Source: Candidatus Colicola caccequi
Lineage (GTDB): Bacteria; Bacteroidota; Bacteroidia; Bacteroidales; Paludibacteraceae
Length of the DNA stretch: 19,094 nt
Assembly (NCBI GenBank): GCA_018065205.1
Contig: JAGHTR010000024.1
Span: 1-19,094 of the forward strand
Direction of reading: 5' to 3'
Below the pieces are notes generated by a model. It was not told the origin of the DNA and ran no database searches. It saw only the letters and a program-made list of their open reading frames with translations. Positions 1 to 7,703 of the stretch are shown here, piece after piece. The translations under genes were made by a program, and so were the position numbers. The number at the start of each line of letters is the position of its first letter. Positions within the stretch are counted from its first letter, which is position 1.

Positions 1-101
1 TTAGGAGTAATCTGCACTTCTTTTTCTGACGATTTTGACTTACATGCACCGCAAAGGGCAATGATTGCACATAAAGACAAGAAAATTGATGATTTTTTCA
101 T
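1..101 (-). CDS. Probable lipoprotein, N-terminal part only
   Basis: The reading frame opens with ATG at 101 and stays open to the left edge, giving 33 residues that begin MKKSSIFLSLCAIIALCGAC. This is a short positively charged start, a hydrophobic core and a cysteine at residue 20, followed by a Lys/Ser/Glu-rich stretch, which fits a lipoprotein signal peptide with a relaxed lipobox (LCGAC). The charged stretch after the cysteine resembles linkers of Bacteroidales surface or periplasmic lipoproteins. A TACCTTTGC box lies 41 bases upstream on the same strand. The function cannot be told because almost the whole mature protein is outside the window. Confidence 0.6.
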   Translation of the reverse strand, partial: MKKSSIFLSLCAIIALCGACKSKSSEKEVQITP

Positions 102-141
102 GAAGATAGTATGTTTTATTGGTTAATTTTTGAATTTTCGT

Positions 142-150
142 GCAAAGGTA
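142..150 (-). promoter_or_regulatory. Probable -7 promoter box for the left-edge lipoprotein gene
   Basis: Read on the minus strand this is TACCTTTGC, identical to the -7 boxes before nqrA and the amylase. Unlike those, there is no TTTG at a 20-base spacing upstream (the bases there read TAAT), so the promoter may be weaker or dependent on an activator. Confidence 0.5.
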
Positions 151-240
151 CATTTAAACGGAACGAAAGAATTATTTGTAAAATAAGGGAAAAATTTATT
201 TGTATATATGGAAAAAAAATAGTACCTATTTGAGGACAAA

Positions 241-279
241 AGAAGAGGTAGCCCATCGGACTATCCCTTCTTTTTTTTT
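241..279. terminator. Hairpin terminator after the FISUMP-like gene
   Basis: AGAAGAGGTAG at 241-251 pairs with CTATCCCTTCT at 261-271, with one mismatch and one G-U pair on the plus-strand transcript, around a 9-base loop. It lies just past the stop of the minus-strand gene at 301, so it probably ends that unit. The long T run (271-279) is on the plus strand; the minus-strand run is only TCTTTT. It could work in both directions, with better form for plus-strand transcripts. Confidence 0.6.
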
Positions 280-300
280 GTCATTCACCCCAAAGTTTGT

Positions 301-972
301 TTATGGTGCTACGCGAATGGGGCGGATTGGTAGTCCTGCCCAGCGAGCTAAATACTCTTGGTAAATACCAATTATGGTTTTTTGAATGGAACTATTATAG
401 TGCAAGTCGGAATAGTAGACGTGGTCTACTGATACCCAATCTATAAACCAACAATATGCATGAGTAACATACTGGACCGTTCCAAACACCGCATAACCGC
501 ATTCCGGGAAAAAGATGTATTTGCTAGGGTCTTGTTTACTGCTGAACTTACATCCGTTTACTCCGTTAATGGATGTCCATTGATAGTTGCAATAGTCTCG
601 CAGTTCCTCCATTTGCGCTTTAGTGGGCATAGTCCAATTGGATCCCCAGTTCTGTGCTGCAGCATCGTATGTGCTCCCCGATTGGATACTTTGGTTGTAG
701 TTGGAGGCAGGTGTACTACTGTAATTATCCGGTGAGAAATAGTAAGTTCCATCATGTCCTGTTATATCTGCCCACATGAAATAATAGCCTATGTCTGTTT
801 CACAGCCTGCTCCGACGTTCATACTTGCCCATAAAGTGCCACTGGGAAGATCCAAATCTACATATGGGTAGTCTGTATCAATGGTATGGGCATTGAAGTG
901 AATACAAGGATCACTTTGTGCAAAACAGATTGCACTGGTCATAAGAATGGATATAAATATAATCTTCTTCAT
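301..972 (-). CDS. Secreted FISUMP-like surface protein
   Basis: A 223-residue protein with a signal peptide (MKKIIFISILMTSAICFA, cut near residue 18). The mature part shows the pattern of the Bacteroidota/Fibrobacter FISUMP family (Fib_succ_major paralogous domain): VDLDLPSGTLWASMNVGA at 38-55, YYFMWAD at 63-69, YDAAAQNWGSNWTMPTKAQM at 102-121, NGVNGCKF at 136-143, a FFPECGY strand at 154-160 and a closing GLPIRPI at 213-219. These domains are usually extracellular and often occur in many copies per genome; no enzymatic activity is established for them. It lies 11 bases after the small membrane protein gene and is probably the last cistron of that unit. The length suggests one complete domain. 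Family assignment is good; the role is unknown. Confidence 0.75.
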   Translation of the reverse strand: MKKIIFISILMTSAICFAQSDPCIHFNAHTIDTDYPYVDLDLPSGTLWASMNVGAGCETDIGYYFMWADITGHDGTYYFSPDNYSSTPASNYNQSIQSGSTYDAAAQNWGSNWTMPTKAQMEELRDYCNYQWTSINGVNGCKFSSKQDPSKYIFFPECGYAVFGTVQYVTHAYCWFIDWVSVDHVYYSDLHYNSSIQKTIIGIYQEYLARWAGLPIRPIRVAP

Positions 973-983
973 AATTAATATTA

Positions 984-1277
984 TTAATGGTTAATAACTT
1001 GTTTGGCTGACCGGATAAGGATGTATGCCAAGGCTATCGCCAACAAAGGGAATACCACATCTCCTATAGGAAGTTGGTGATCATCATCTTTATATCCGGG
1101 CACAAAAGGTGTATTAGGACTTTTCGTCGTTGGAGAATAGGTGGTTTGACCTCCACTTATTTCTCCGGCATAGAAAGGAACCGTAAATTCGGATGAAGGT
1201 AAAGTGCCGCTATAAGGCATCGGCTCCGAATAATCTAACATCGACGATGTAGAATAGAAATCATTGGTGGTCATCAT
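984..1277 (-). CDS. Small single-pass membrane protein coupled to the surface protein gene
   Basis: A 97-residue protein with no signal peptide. Residues 1-65 are polar and rich in Ser, Thr, Pro and Tyr; residues 70-88 form one hydrophobic helix introduced by PIGD and ending AYILIRSAKQ. The order is proline/glycine break, helix, then a positive tail, so the Arg/Lys end is probably cytoplasmic. The first ATG (1277) overlaps the stop codon of the upstream gene as ATGA, so translation is probably coupled. A strong AAAGGAGG lies 4 bases before this ATG and 7 bases before the next one (1274), so the start may be 1274, giving 96 residues. I do not recognise a named family. The P-x-G-D plus terminal helix pattern recalls small unnamed proteins beside Bacteroidales surface protein genes, but that is from memory. 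Confidence 0.7.
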   Translation of the reverse strand: MMTTNDFYSTSSMLDYSEPMPYSGTLPSSEFTVPFYAGEISGGQTTYSPTTKSPNTPFVPGYKDDDHQLPIGDVVFPLLAIALAYILIRSAKQVINH

Positions 1278-3160
1278 ATCACCTCCTTTCGTGCGCCATT
1301 ATCATCTATGATGATATATAGTCCGTGATGTGGCGAATTAGGTGCATGTTTTACTTTGCGCCCCAAGATGTCATATATGCCTTTGGGTGGCATTTCTTCG
1401 GAAGGAATTGTGATGCCGGTCGGACTACCTTTATGTCCTATCAGTAGGAAAGCACGGATGTCTCCCTCGGAATCCGAATACGTATATTGGTTGGTAACGT
1501 TCAGGTCAATAGTAGTACCTGTCTTTAAATCCTTGAGCCATAATTGCGGATAGTATGCACCCATACCATTGCGGTCAATGCGTAGCGTAATATCGGGCTC
1601 TGATCCGGCAATAACTTCCAAGGTAACGCTATCTGCTTGATTAGTGACATTATATTGCCATATTCCGTCTGAACTGGTCCAATAAACTTGTGGTGAAGCG
1701 GCACTACCTAACATTTTTTTGCCATCCCATCCATTATCAAATCCGTCGGAGCAATCCTCGTTGAGGAATAACTTAGCGGCATCAGCAAAATGCGTTGTTG
1801 AGCAGATAGCCGTTAATGACGCATAAATAGGTTGCAGTGTTCGCATCGGAGTGTAGGCCGATGGAGCAGGTTGAGACGCATTCTTATTGGGTTGATGCAC
1901 GATTCGTTGATAGTCCAATGTAAGTGCTGCATCGGCAGCTGTAGTCTGTACGAAGAACCCTTGCATACTGGGTATAAGTGTATTCGTCAATACACCACTT
2001 TTAGCCAAATAAACGGGTAGAGCGTAATACTGACCATTGCTTAACTCACTGGGGTCTCCGGTGATATTGAGCGAACCTTCTTCTGCTAATTTTTGTTGTT
2101 GGTCCATCGAACCATAATGCAGCAGATAGAAAGTCATTTCCATATTATGAAAGTCTTCTGCTTCCATAGCGGCAACATCAATGGGAGCACTATATGAATT
2201 GCCCAATAAATGGTAGCCATCTCCTTTGCCTAATGTATAAGTAAGGCCATTTAGATGAGTATCTGTAGTTGGTAATGTACCGGTGAAGGAATACACCGTT
2301 TCATGGTTTTGGGTGAGGGCATAACCTCGGAAGAGTTGCAGATAATCGGTGTTGTTTATCCAACTCCAACTACCTCCTAATTGACCGCTTGGATCAGTCT
2401 GGTTTTCGTTCCATTGTGTCAACCACGCTCCGTAAAAATCGTGCTCGGCCGTTTGTCCACTGGATAAGGGAAGGGTAGTGAATTGCCAAATTACATCGCT
2501 ACCATATTTGCCATCACTGGTGGCCTTGCCATATACAGATGTAGAAGCCATAAGGGGACTGTTCTCTGCTACACTTACGGCTCCGGCATGATTGATGTCG
2601 GTTTGAATGGAGATACGACTGGTTGGACTATAAATGATACTATCTATAGCCAATCGTCCTTCCGGCTCCACTACAATCTGTGCACCATTGCGCAGAGTGA
2701 GTTGTTGAGCAACCGCTGCACCTTGTCCGGTAGTGGTTGTGATGTGTGCCATTGTCTGCTCTTGAATAGCAGCTTTGGACTGGAGAGTAGGAAGGTGGTC
2801 ATAATGGGGGTACCAATTGGCTACATTAAACCAATTCTGGTCAGAACTATGGTCATCAAATAACAATTGATAATCACAGTCAACAATGACATGTCGATAG
2901 GTTAATTGACCATCTACTAAACATGTGTACTCGCCTTCTTGCGTGGCGGAATACGTGGAAGAAGTGGCCAATGCAATAGGTATCCCATTTAGATACCATT
3001 GATAATGACTCGCGACTACTGGTGAACCTTGTTCATCTGTAATGCATAAATCTACTTTCGTTGGAGAAAGGTCTTGAACTTCCACTCTGAAACGAGTGGG
3101 GCTTGCGTGTAGCATCCAAATTAGCGATGCTAACGCCAAACAAACACATACTTTTTTCAT
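1274..3160 (-). CDS. Large secreted surface protein with Ig-like domain and T9SS-like C-terminal signal
   Basis: A 628-residue protein with a signal peptide at 1-19 (MKKVCVCLALASLIWMLHA). Residues 22-95 resemble an Ig-like domain, with C39, W55 and C80 in the C...W...C spacing and an EGEYTC motif. Residues 105-175 contain a NWFNVANW-LP-GAQIVVEPEGRL pattern like the beta-rich domains of large Bacteroidales surface proteins. Residues 220-420 carry phrases such as FRGYALTQ, GYHLLGNSYSAPID and MQGFFVQT that recur in such proteins. The last 39 residues (GIYDILGRKV...GLYIII...ARKEVI) fit a type A T9SS sorting domain, so the protein is probably exported to the surface or released. No catalytic site is visible; adhesion or surface-layer roles are possible but unproven. 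It is the first gene of a three-gene unit and shares an ATGA overlap with the next. Confidence 0.75.
   Translation of the reverse strand: MKKVCVCLALASLIWMLHASPTRFRVEVQDLSPTKVDLCITDEQGSPVVASHYQWYLNGIPIALATSSTYSATQEGEYTCLVDGQLTYRHVIVDCDYQLLFDDHSSDQNWFNVANWYPHYDHLPTLQSKAAIQEQTMAHITTTTGQGAAVAQQLTLRNGAQIVVEPEGRLAIDSIIYSPTSRISIQTDINHAGAVSVAENSPLMASTSVYGKATSDGKYGSDVIWQFTTLPLSSGQTAEHDFYGAWLTQWNENQTDPSGQLGGSWSWINNTDYLQLFRGYALTQNHETVYSFTGTLPTTDTHLNGLTYTLGKGDGYHLLGNSYSAPIDVAAMEAEDFHNMEMTFYLLHYGSMDQQQKLAEEGSLNITGDPSELSNGQYYALPVYLAKSGVLTNTLIPSMQGFFVQTTAADAALTLDYQRIVHQPNKNASQPAPSAYTPMRTLQPIYASLTAICSTTHFADAAKLFLNEDCSDGFDNGWDGKKMLGSAASPQVYWTSSDGIWQYNVTNQADSVTLEVIAGSEPDITLRIDRNGMGAYYPQLWLKDLKTGTTIDLNVTNQYTYSDSEGDIRAFLLIGHKGSPTGITIPSEEMPPKGIYDILGRKVKHAPNSPHHGLYIIIDDNGARKEVI
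1282..1289 (-). promoter_or_regulatory. Strong Shine-Dalgarno site for the small membrane protein
   Basis: AAAGGAGG on the minus strand, inside the last codons of the surface protein gene. Spacing is 4 bases to the ATG at 1277 and 7 bases to the ATG at 1274, which favours the second start. Confidence 0.7.
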
Positions 3161-3300
3161 ACTTAAAGGTTTAGTTTTTTACGGAAAGACAACTGCTCTC
3201 TTCGTTGAGGGCTACTGCTATCTTTCATAGGTTAGGTTCTGCTCATCAATTTACAAAAAGTATGCCAAATTTTATACATGTCTTAGTTGTATATATATAC

Positions 3301-3337
3301 AAAAAAAATAGAGGAACACAAACATGTCCCTCTATTT
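3301..3337 (-). terminator. Rho-independent terminator of the nqr operon
   Basis: On the minus strand AAATAGAGGGACA (3337-3325) pairs along its full 13 bases with TGTTCCTCTATTT (3318-3306), with one G-U pair, around a 6-base loop, and runs into a T tract (3308-3301). It begins 24 bases after the nqrF stop. It also sits about 140 bases before the next minus-strand gene, which separates the respiratory operon from the surface protein unit. Confidence 0.9.
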
Positions 3338-3360
3338 GTACTTGAGTGTTCTAAACACCT

Positions 3361-4647
3361 TTAAGCACCGAAGTTATCAAAACGGATATCTTGGTCATCT
3401 ACGCCCAACGAGTGGAGTAGGTCAACCACCGTCTTGGCCATCATTGGAGGACCGCACAAGTAATACTCAATATCTTCGGGAGCATCATGCTGCTTGAGAT
3501 ATGTATCGCCCATTACCGGAGCAATAAATCCTGCCGTATATTTGATACCCAGTCCATCTGCCTTGGGATCCGGACGGTCCAAAGCCAAGTGGAAATGGAA
3601 GTTCTTGAACTCCTTCTCCAATTGCAGGAAATCATCCAAGAAGAAGACCTCATCAATAGCACGAGCACCATAGAAATAGTGCATCTCACGATCGCGGCAT
3701 TGACGTGTTTTGAGCATATGCATGATTTGAGCACGCAACGGAGCCATTCCGGCACCACCACCAACCCAAATCATCTCTTTCTTGCTATCATAAACGGGGT
3801 GGAACTCACCATAAGGACCACTCATGATAACTTTATCACCCGGTTTAAGCGAGAAGATATACGTTGAAGCAATACCACAAGGTACATCCTGGAATTCAGG
3901 TCCATTCGGACACTGGTCTTTGGGCTTAAACGGAGGCGTAGCAATACGAACAGTCAGCGTAATGATATCTCCTTCGTCAGGATAGTTAGCCATAGAGTAA
4001 GCACGAATAGTGGCTTCGGTGTTCTTCTGCTTGAGACCGAACAATTTGAAGTTCTTCCATGCCGGCAAGTACAAGTCGCCAATCAGGCTCTTATCCATAT
4101 CACGATCATAATCGATATCATACTCAGGAATACGAATTTGTGCATAACTACCGGGTTCAAAGTTCATGTGTTCGCCGGCAGGCAGTTTAACCTTGAACTC
4201 CTTAATAAACGTAGCTACGTTCTTATTCGAGATAACCTCGCACTCCCATTCCTTAACGCCCAATACAGACTCATCAATCTTGAGTTGCAGGTCGTTCTTC
4301 ACTTTCACTTGGCATCCCAAACGCCAGTGGTCTTTCTGCTGCTTACGGCTGAAATGAACAGTCTCGGTAGGCAGAATCTCTCCGCCACCTTCGAGCACTT
4401 GACACTTACATTGACCGCAACTACCCTTACCACCGCAAGCGGAAGGCAGATGCACTCCGGCTACACCCATCGAAGCGAGTAGGGTACCTCCGGCAGGAAT
4501 AGAGAACTCTTTATCACCATTAACAGTTACCTTAACGTCGCCGCTGGCTACTAAGTATTTCTTAGCAACAAGCAGAATAACGACTAACAGAAGAATAACT
4601 GCTAAGAAAACGACAACAGCATAAATAATTGCTTGAATATCCATCAT
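3361..4647 (-). CDS. nqrF: Na+-translocating NADH:quinone reductase subunit F
   Basis: A 428-residue NADH-oxidising subunit of the NQR complex: it takes electrons from NADH to FAD and then a 2Fe-2S centre before passing them to the membrane subunits. One transmembrane helix (about residues 5-28) anchors it. The ferredoxin domain follows, with cluster ligands C71, C77, C80 and C112. The FAD-binding motif RAYSMANY is at 215-222, the NAD-binding GGGAGMAPLR at 296-305 and the CGPPMM motif at 398-403. All key residues are present and the length is slightly above the usual ~408. AGGAGG lies 8 bases before the first of two consecutive ATGs, favouring 4647. It is the last gene of nqrABCDEF, 15 bases after nqrE. 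Confidence 0.97.
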   Translation of the reverse strand: MMDIQAIIYAVVVFLAVILLLVVILLVAKKYLVASGDVKVTVNGDKEFSIPAGGTLLASMGVAGVHLPSACGGKGSCGQCKCQVLEGGGEILPTETVHFSRKQQKDHWRLGCQVKVKNDLQLKIDESVLGVKEWECEVISNKNVATFIKEFKVKLPAGEHMNFEPGSYAQIRIPEYDIDYDRDMDKSLIGDLYLPAWKNFKLFGLKQKNTEATIRAYSMANYPDEGDIITLTVRIATPPFKPKDQCPNGPEFQDVPCGIASTYIFSLKPGDKVIMSGPYGEFHPVYDSKKEMIWVGGGAGMAPLRAQIMHMLKTRQCRDREMHYFYGARAIDEVFFLDDFLQLEKEFKNFHFHLALDRPDPKADGLGIKYTAGFIAPVMGDTYLKQHDAPEDIEYYLCGPPMMAKTVVDLLHSLGVDDQDIRFDNFGA

Positions 4648-4655
4648 AGTTGTAT

Positions 4656-4661
4656 CCTCCT
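4656..4661 (-). promoter_or_regulatory. Strong Shine-Dalgarno site of nqrF
   Basis: AGGAGG on the minus strand, 8 bases before the ATG at 4647 and 11 before the next ATG, which supports the longer start. Confidence 0.75.
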
Positions 4662-4662
4662 A

Positions 4663-5271
4663 TTAAATGTTAAGTCCACTGAAGCACATAAATGCAAGGG
4701 CCATCAAACCTACCGTAATGAAGGTGATACCAATACCTTGCAATGGCTTGGGAACATCGTTATACTCCATTTTCTCACGGATACCGGCTAAGCAAACGAT
4801 AGCGAGCATCCAGCCTAAACCTGAACCAATCGCAAAAGCAAAAGCATCACCTAAGTTAGCAATGGCTTTAACGTTTTCAGGATCTAATAATACGCGTTGT
4901 TGCATAAAGAGCGAACCACCCATGATGGCGCAGTTAACGGCAATCAACGGCAGGAAAATACCAAGGGTTGAATACAAGGATGGACTCACTTTCTCCACAA
5001 TCATCTCAACTAACTGCGTAATAGCCGCAATCACAGCGATGAAAAGAATGAAACTGAGGTATCCTAAACCCAGAGGTGCCAATACATGAACCTGCAACAA
5101 ATAGTTGACAGGCAGGGTAATCGTCTGAACGAAGATAACGGCTACACCCAGACCGGCAGATGTTTTAACATCCTTACTTACAGCCAGGAATGAGCACATT
5201 CCTAAGAAGAAGGCGAAAATCATATTGTCCGCGAAGATAGTGCGAACGAAAAGACTAAGTGCATGTTCCAT
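4663..5271 (-). CDS. nqrE: Na+-translocating NADH:quinone reductase subunit E
   Basis: A 202-residue integral membrane subunit of NQR with about six hydrophobic helices. NqrD and NqrE are homologous, inverted halves that together hold an iron centre inside the membrane; the cysteines expected for it are visible as C26 (FFLGMCSF) and C114 (AVNCAIMGGSLF). The AVNCAIMGG motif distinguishes it from NqrD. The related Rnf complex has a similar subunit (RnfA), but the surrounding genes are all nqr. Its start codon overlaps the nqrD stop as TAATG, with AAGGAGG 7 bases upstream, so translation is probably coupled. Confidence 0.96.
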   Translation of the reverse strand: MEHALSLFVRTIFADNMIFAFFLGMCSFLAVSKDVKTSAGLGVAVIFVQTITLPVNYLLQVHVLAPLGLGYLSFILFIAVIAAITQLVEMIVEKVSPSLYSTLGIFLPLIAVNCAIMGGSLFMQQRVLLDPENVKAIANLGDAFAFAIGSGLGWMLAIVCLAGIREKMEYNDVPKPLQGIGITFITVGLMALAFMCFSGLNI

Positions 5272-5891
5272 TATTTACCCTCCTTATCATTAATTGAGCG
5301 ATGAGCCCAGATAACACATCCTACCAGTATCAATGCCATGGCAGGCATAAGCATCATACCGCAGTTACTATAACCGGCTTCGTACCAACTATCCGGAATG
5401 ATTTGGTAACCTAGCAATTTGCCTGAACCAAATAACTCACGAACAAAGGCTACAATCACCAGAATCATAGCGTAACCAAAACCGTTGCCCAGACCGTCCA
5501 TCAGACTGTCCTTCACGTTATTGGTCATCGCAAATGCTTCTAAGCGGCCCATCAAAATACAGTTGGTAATAATCAAACCGATATACACACTTAATTGCAT
5601 AGCTACATCGTAAGCGAAGGCCTTGAGAATCTCAGACACAATCGTTACCAGCGCGGCAACCACTACGAGTTGCACAATAATACGGATACGCATTGGGATA
5701 CTCTTGCGAATAAGTGCAATCACAACATTGGCGAGAGCCACAATAATCGTTACACTAATACCCATCACCAAGGCAGGCTTAAGTTGCACCGTTACAGCAA
5801 GAGCCGAACAGATACCAAGAATCTGCACCAGGACGGGGTTATTGGCGTTAAGAGGACCTAAGAATGCCTCTTTCGTTTGTTTACTCAGCAT
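5271..5891 (-). CDS. nqrD: Na+-translocating NADH:quinone reductase subunit D
   Basis: A 206-residue integral membrane subunit of NQR with about six helices. The iron-centre cysteines are C28 (ILGICSAL) and C111 (IITNCILMGRLEAFA), matching the positions in NqrE. The family motif VRELFGSGKLLG is near residues 149-160. It overlaps nqrC by 11 bases and nqrE by 1 base, typical of subunits made in fixed ratio. AAAGGAGG lies 6 bases before the ATG at 5891, inside the nqrC coding end. Confidence 0.96.
   Translation of the reverse strand: MLSKQTKEAFLGPLNANNPVLVQILGICSALAVTVQLKPALVMGISVTIIVALANVVIALIRKSIPMRIRIIVQLVVVAALVTIVSEILKAFAYDVAMQLSVYIGLIITNCILMGRLEAFAMTNNVKDSLMDGLGNGFGYAMILVIVAFVRELFGSGKLLGYQIIPDSWYEAGYSNCGMMLMPAMALILVGCVIWAHRSINDKEGK
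5279..5285 (-). promoter_or_regulatory. Strong Shine-Dalgarno site of nqrE
   Basis: AAGGAGG on the minus strand within the last codons of nqrD, 7 bases before the nqrE ATG at 5271. Confidence 0.75.
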
Positions 5892-6510
5892 TGTTGACCT
5901 CCTTTCTTAAGAAATCAGTATATTCGGAAAGTGAATTGAGCAACATGTCGTTAACGCCGGTAGAGGTGATAGTTGCACCTGCCCAAGCATCAACTTGCTC
6001 TTGTCCTTCAGGAGCCACTTTACCGGATTTGAGCACTGCTACACTGCGGAACTCACCCTTGGTATCGTTGATATGCTTGCCAAAGAAACGGCTACGGAAA
6101 TTCTCGGTGGTAATCTCTGCACCCAGACCCGGAGTCTCACTCTCGTGACCAAAATTAATACCATAAATGGTATTCTTGTCCTCATCCAAAGCTATATAGC
6201 CCCAGATGCCACCCCATAGACCTTGACCGTGCAGGCGCAGTACATACTTGGTGGCACCATCAATCGTTGCTACATAAAGTGGTAACTCACCAAACGTCTG
6301 CTCCTCTACAATCCGGTCATACAGCGCAGCGGGATCAGCATTGGTATAATCTACGTTCAGGGCCGTAAGAATCTGCTTCTGGACATCCAGACGCTGATTG
6401 GCTTCCTGACGTGGTTTTAGCACTTGGCTGACTACAGCCAACATAACGGCTACAATCACAACAAGAATCGTAGCATATGTAATCGTATAAACGTTAGAAT
6501 CTGTTTTCAT
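5881..6510 (-). CDS. nqrC: Na+-translocating NADH:quinone reductase subunit C
   Basis: A 209-residue subunit with one N-terminal membrane helix (about residues 10-30) and a periplasmic FMN-binding domain. A flavin is attached covalently by the flavin transferase ApbE to a threonine in the motif D-x-x-[S/A]-G-A-T; here it is D174-A-W-A-G-A-T180, so Thr180 is the predicted site. Other family signatures are GQGLWGGIWG at 95-104 and ETPGLGAEI at 125-133. The protein is shorter than proteobacterial NqrC (about 255 residues), but all motifs are kept. AAGGAGG overlaps the nqrB stop codon 6 bases before the ATG. No apbE gene is present in this window. Confidence 0.96.
   Translation of the reverse strand: MKTDSNVYTITYATILVVIVAVMLAVVSQVLKPRQEANQRLDVQKQILTALNVDYTNADPAALYDRIVEEQTFGELPLYVATIDGATKYVLRLHGQGLWGGIWGYIALDEDKNTIYGINFGHESETPGLGAEITTENFRSRFFGKHINDTKGEFRSVAVLKSGKVAPEGQEQVDAWAGATITSTGVNDMLLNSLSEYTDFLRKEVNNAE
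5898..5905 (-). promoter_or_regulatory. Strong Shine-Dalgarno site of nqrD
   Basis: AAAGGAGG on the minus strand within the nqrC coding end, 6 bases before the nqrD ATG at 5891. Confidence 0.75.
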
Positions 6511-6516
6511 AATCTA

Positions 6517-6523
6517 CCTCCTT
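6517..6523 (-). promoter_or_regulatory. Strong Shine-Dalgarno site of nqrC
   Basis: AAGGAGG on the minus strand, sharing bases with the nqrB stop codon, 6 bases before the nqrC ATG at 6510. Confidence 0.75.
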
Positions 6524-7703
6524 ATCTATTCATACGACGTTTAATATTTTTGCGAACTACGCACCAGTCAATCAGTGGTGCAAAGGCGTTGCCGAGCAGG
6601 ATAGCCAGCATCATACCCTCTGGATAACCGGGGTTGAGTACGCGCACCAAGATAACAATAAATCCAATGAGTGCACCATAAATCCACTTACCGCACTCGG
6701 TACGAGCACCCGTAACAGGGTCGGTTGCCATGAAGACAGCACCAAACAACAGACCACCACTAACCAGTTGCATATACCAAGGATACTGGGCAATAGCGCT
6801 ATCTGAACCAAAAGCATTAAACAGCGCCGCCGTAATGCCTGCAGTAGCCAAGATAGAAACCATCACTTTCCAAGAAGCAACACCGGTTGCCAGCAGTAGG
6901 ATAGCACCCAATAAGATAGCCCAAACGCAAGTCTCACCTACACAACCGGGCATCAAACCATTGACGGCCTCCCAGAAAGAAACACTCTCGGTGGCGGCAC
7001 CTGTACTTAATTGGGTTAGGGTAGTAGCGCCGGTCCAACCATCAACGGCTGCACCACCGTCCCAGCCCCAAGTGCTGCCCAAACGAACAAAGACGCTGTC
7101 GCCGGTCATGCTGTTAGGATAAGCAAAGAACAGGAAGGCACGAGCAATCAATGCTACGTTGAAGATATTGTAACCCGTTCCGCCAAACACTTCCTTAGCA
7201 AAGATAACGGCAAAAGCGGTTGCAATGGCCACTTGCCATAGAGGAGTGTTAATAGGCAGGATAAGAGGCAGAATAAAACCGGTCACTAAGTAACCCTCTG
7301 CTACTTCTTCATGCTTAATTTGAGCCACAATAAACTCAATACCCAAACCTACAATGTAGGAAACCAAATAGAAAGGAATGATGGCTAAAGCACCAAAGCC
7401 GAGGGCTTTCCACCATAAGCAGCAGGTTAGACCTTCGGCTAATTGACCAGTTGCCAGTAAGTGCTGATAACCAACATTAAACATACCAAATAGCAAGCAG
7501 GGAATCAAAGCCAGCACCACAATAATCATGGTGCGCTTGCTATCGCTACCGTCATGAATCTGCGAACCAACGCGCTTGGCAGTGGTGGTAGGAGTGAACA
7601 GGAAGGTATCAAAGGCATCGTAGAAAGAGGATAACTTTTCCAGTTTGCCACCTTGCTCAAAGTTCTTACCGAACTTCTTCCATAATTGATAGAACTTTTC
7701 CAT
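6522..7703 (-). CDS. nqrB: Na+-translocating NADH:quinone reductase subunit B
   Basis: A 393-residue membrane subunit of NQR that carries a covalent FMN and riboflavin and forms much of the sodium path. Many hydrophobic helices span residues 58 to about 380. The flavin attachment motif is D221-G-W-T-G-A-T227, so Thr227 is the predicted FMN site. Conserved family blocks are FAKEVFGGTGYNIFN (168-182), ATDPVTGARTECGKWIYG (326-343) and PEGMMLAILLGNAFAPLID (361-379). Length and motifs are normal. The start overlaps the nqrA stop as TAATG, with AAAGGAGA 7 bases upstream. Confidence 0.97.
   Translation of the reverse strand: MEKFYQLWKKFGKNFEQGGKLEKLSSFYDAFDTFLFTPTTTAKRVGSQIHDGSDSKRTMIIVVLALIPCLLFGMFNVGYQHLLATGQLAEGLTCCLWWKALGFGALAIIPFYLVSYIVGLGIEFIVAQIKHEEVAEGYLVTGFILPLILPINTPLWQVAIATAFAVIFAKEVFGGTGYNIFNVALIARAFLFFAYPNSMTGDSVFVRLGSTWGWDGGAAVDGWTGATTLTQLSTGAATESVSFWEAVNGLMPGCVGETCVWAILLGAILLLATGVASWKVMVSILATAGITAALFNAFGSDSAIAQYPWYMQLVSGGLLFGAVFMATDPVTGARTECGKWIYGALIGFIVILVRVLNPGYPEGMMLAILLGNAFAPLIDWCVVRKNIKRRMNR

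Noticed and set aside
3183..3226. Structured leader or riboswitch before the 628-residue surface protein
   Set aside because: GGAAAGA/TCTTTC outer arms and an inner partial stem can be drawn, but the inner stem has a mismatch on the transcribed strand and no known riboswitch motif appears.
3241..3300. Promoter of the 628-residue surface protein gene
   Set aside because: Words such as TAAAATTTG and TACTTTTTG are close to the -7 consensus but have the wrong internal spacing and no TTTG at 20 bases, so I could not choose one.
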